From NCBI GenBank assembly GCA_002311385.1, contig DCAE01000116.1, positions 91,360-106,525 on the forward strand: 15,166 bases of DNA, read 5' to 3'. The notes under the pieces are model-generated. The model saw only the letters and a program-made list of their open reading frames with translations, did no database searches and was not told the DNA's origin. The stretch comes from Dehalococcoidia bacterium UBA1141. GTDB lineage: Bacteria; Chloroflexota; Dehalococcoidia; Lucifugimonadales; UBA3495. The translations under genes and the position numbers were made by a program. Within the stretch, counting starts at the first letter, position 1. Each line of letters starts with the position of its first letter. Shown piece after piece: positions 15,056 through 15,166 of this stretch.

Positions 15056-15091
15056 TGGGGCACTTTAACAATCTAATAACCATAGGCACGT

Positions 15092-15166
15092 AGGGGAGCT
15101 CGGATTAGCCGGGCTGAGAGGGTGGCCACATATGCCGCCGACCCTTGCGAACCTGATCTGGGTAAT
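15092..15166 (+). promoter_or_regulatory. TPP riboswitch (THI element), truncated by the window end
   Basis: A thiamine pyrophosphate-sensing leader RNA. AGGGGAGC opens the element. AGCTCGG (15097-15103) and CCGGGCT (15109-15115) form the P2 stem. CTGAGA (15114-15119) is the conserved pyrimidine-binding bulge. The pyrophosphate-side hallmark GAACCTGATCTGGGTAAT ends exactly at the window edge. The last stem strand (GCG-x-AGGGA type) and the expression platform are outside. A consensus promoter lies just upstream. The controlled gene, outside the window to the right, should be a thiamine synthesis or transport gene; thiC is the commonest partner, but that is inference. Confidence 0.93.

Noticed and set aside
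1..15166. CRISPR array, tRNA, rRNA, transposase, phage or defence genes
   Set aside because: No evenly spaced repeat-spacer series, no tRNA-like cloverleaf with a TTCGA-type arm in a gap, and no protein with the relevant motifs was found on either strand.

Overview
The window reads as a free-living bacterium of moderate GC with dense, mostly short operons, Shine-Dalgarno sites and sigma-70-like promoters. The mix of a luciferase-type flavin oxidoreductase, a CaiB/BaiF CoA-transferase, a dienelactone hydrolase, an SDR, an acetamidase/formamidase and an HMG-CoA-lyase-like enzyme resembles the catabolic gene content of marine or soil Chloroflexota (SAR202/Dehalococcoidia-like). That placement is inferred from gene content; no marker gene proves it.

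Layout. 28-1807 (+): dienelactone hydrolase and luciferase-like oxidoreductase, a likely two-gene operon. 2013-2786 (+): an SDR interrupted by an in-frame TAA at 2520-2522. 2844-3719 (-): acetamidase/formamidase. 3906-6073 (-): a membrane-anchored protein with an acidic stalk and three related extracellular repeats, overlapping a downstream metallophosphoesterase. 6074-6694: a gene-poor gap. 6695-7918 (-): CoA-transferase, divergent from a ribokinase at 8160-9095 (+). 9106-9678 (-): a small multi-pass membrane protein, divergent from a Nudix hydrolase / ComF pair at 9721-10925 (+). 11080-12069 (+): a six-Asp-box propeller protein, closed by a strong terminator. 12168-13398 (-): a conserved unknown protein followed by a DinB-like protein. 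13659-14843 (-): an HMG-CoA-lyase-like enzyme with a terminator and a good promoter. 15026-15166 (+): a consensus promoter and a TPP riboswitch aptamer cut by the window end, which should control a thiamine gene outside the window.

How the genes fit together. The enzymes suggest breakdown of diverse organic acids, lactones, amides and CoA thioesters. They sit in separate transcription units, and no complete pathway is visible. I found no rRNA, tRNA, CRISPR array, transposase, phage gene or recognisable defence system. The best leads are the interrupted SDR, the tri-repeat surface protein, the HMG-CoA-lyase-like protein with altered signature residues, and the back-to-back promoters ahead of the riboswitch. 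I do not see convincing evidence of an undescribed multi-gene system.
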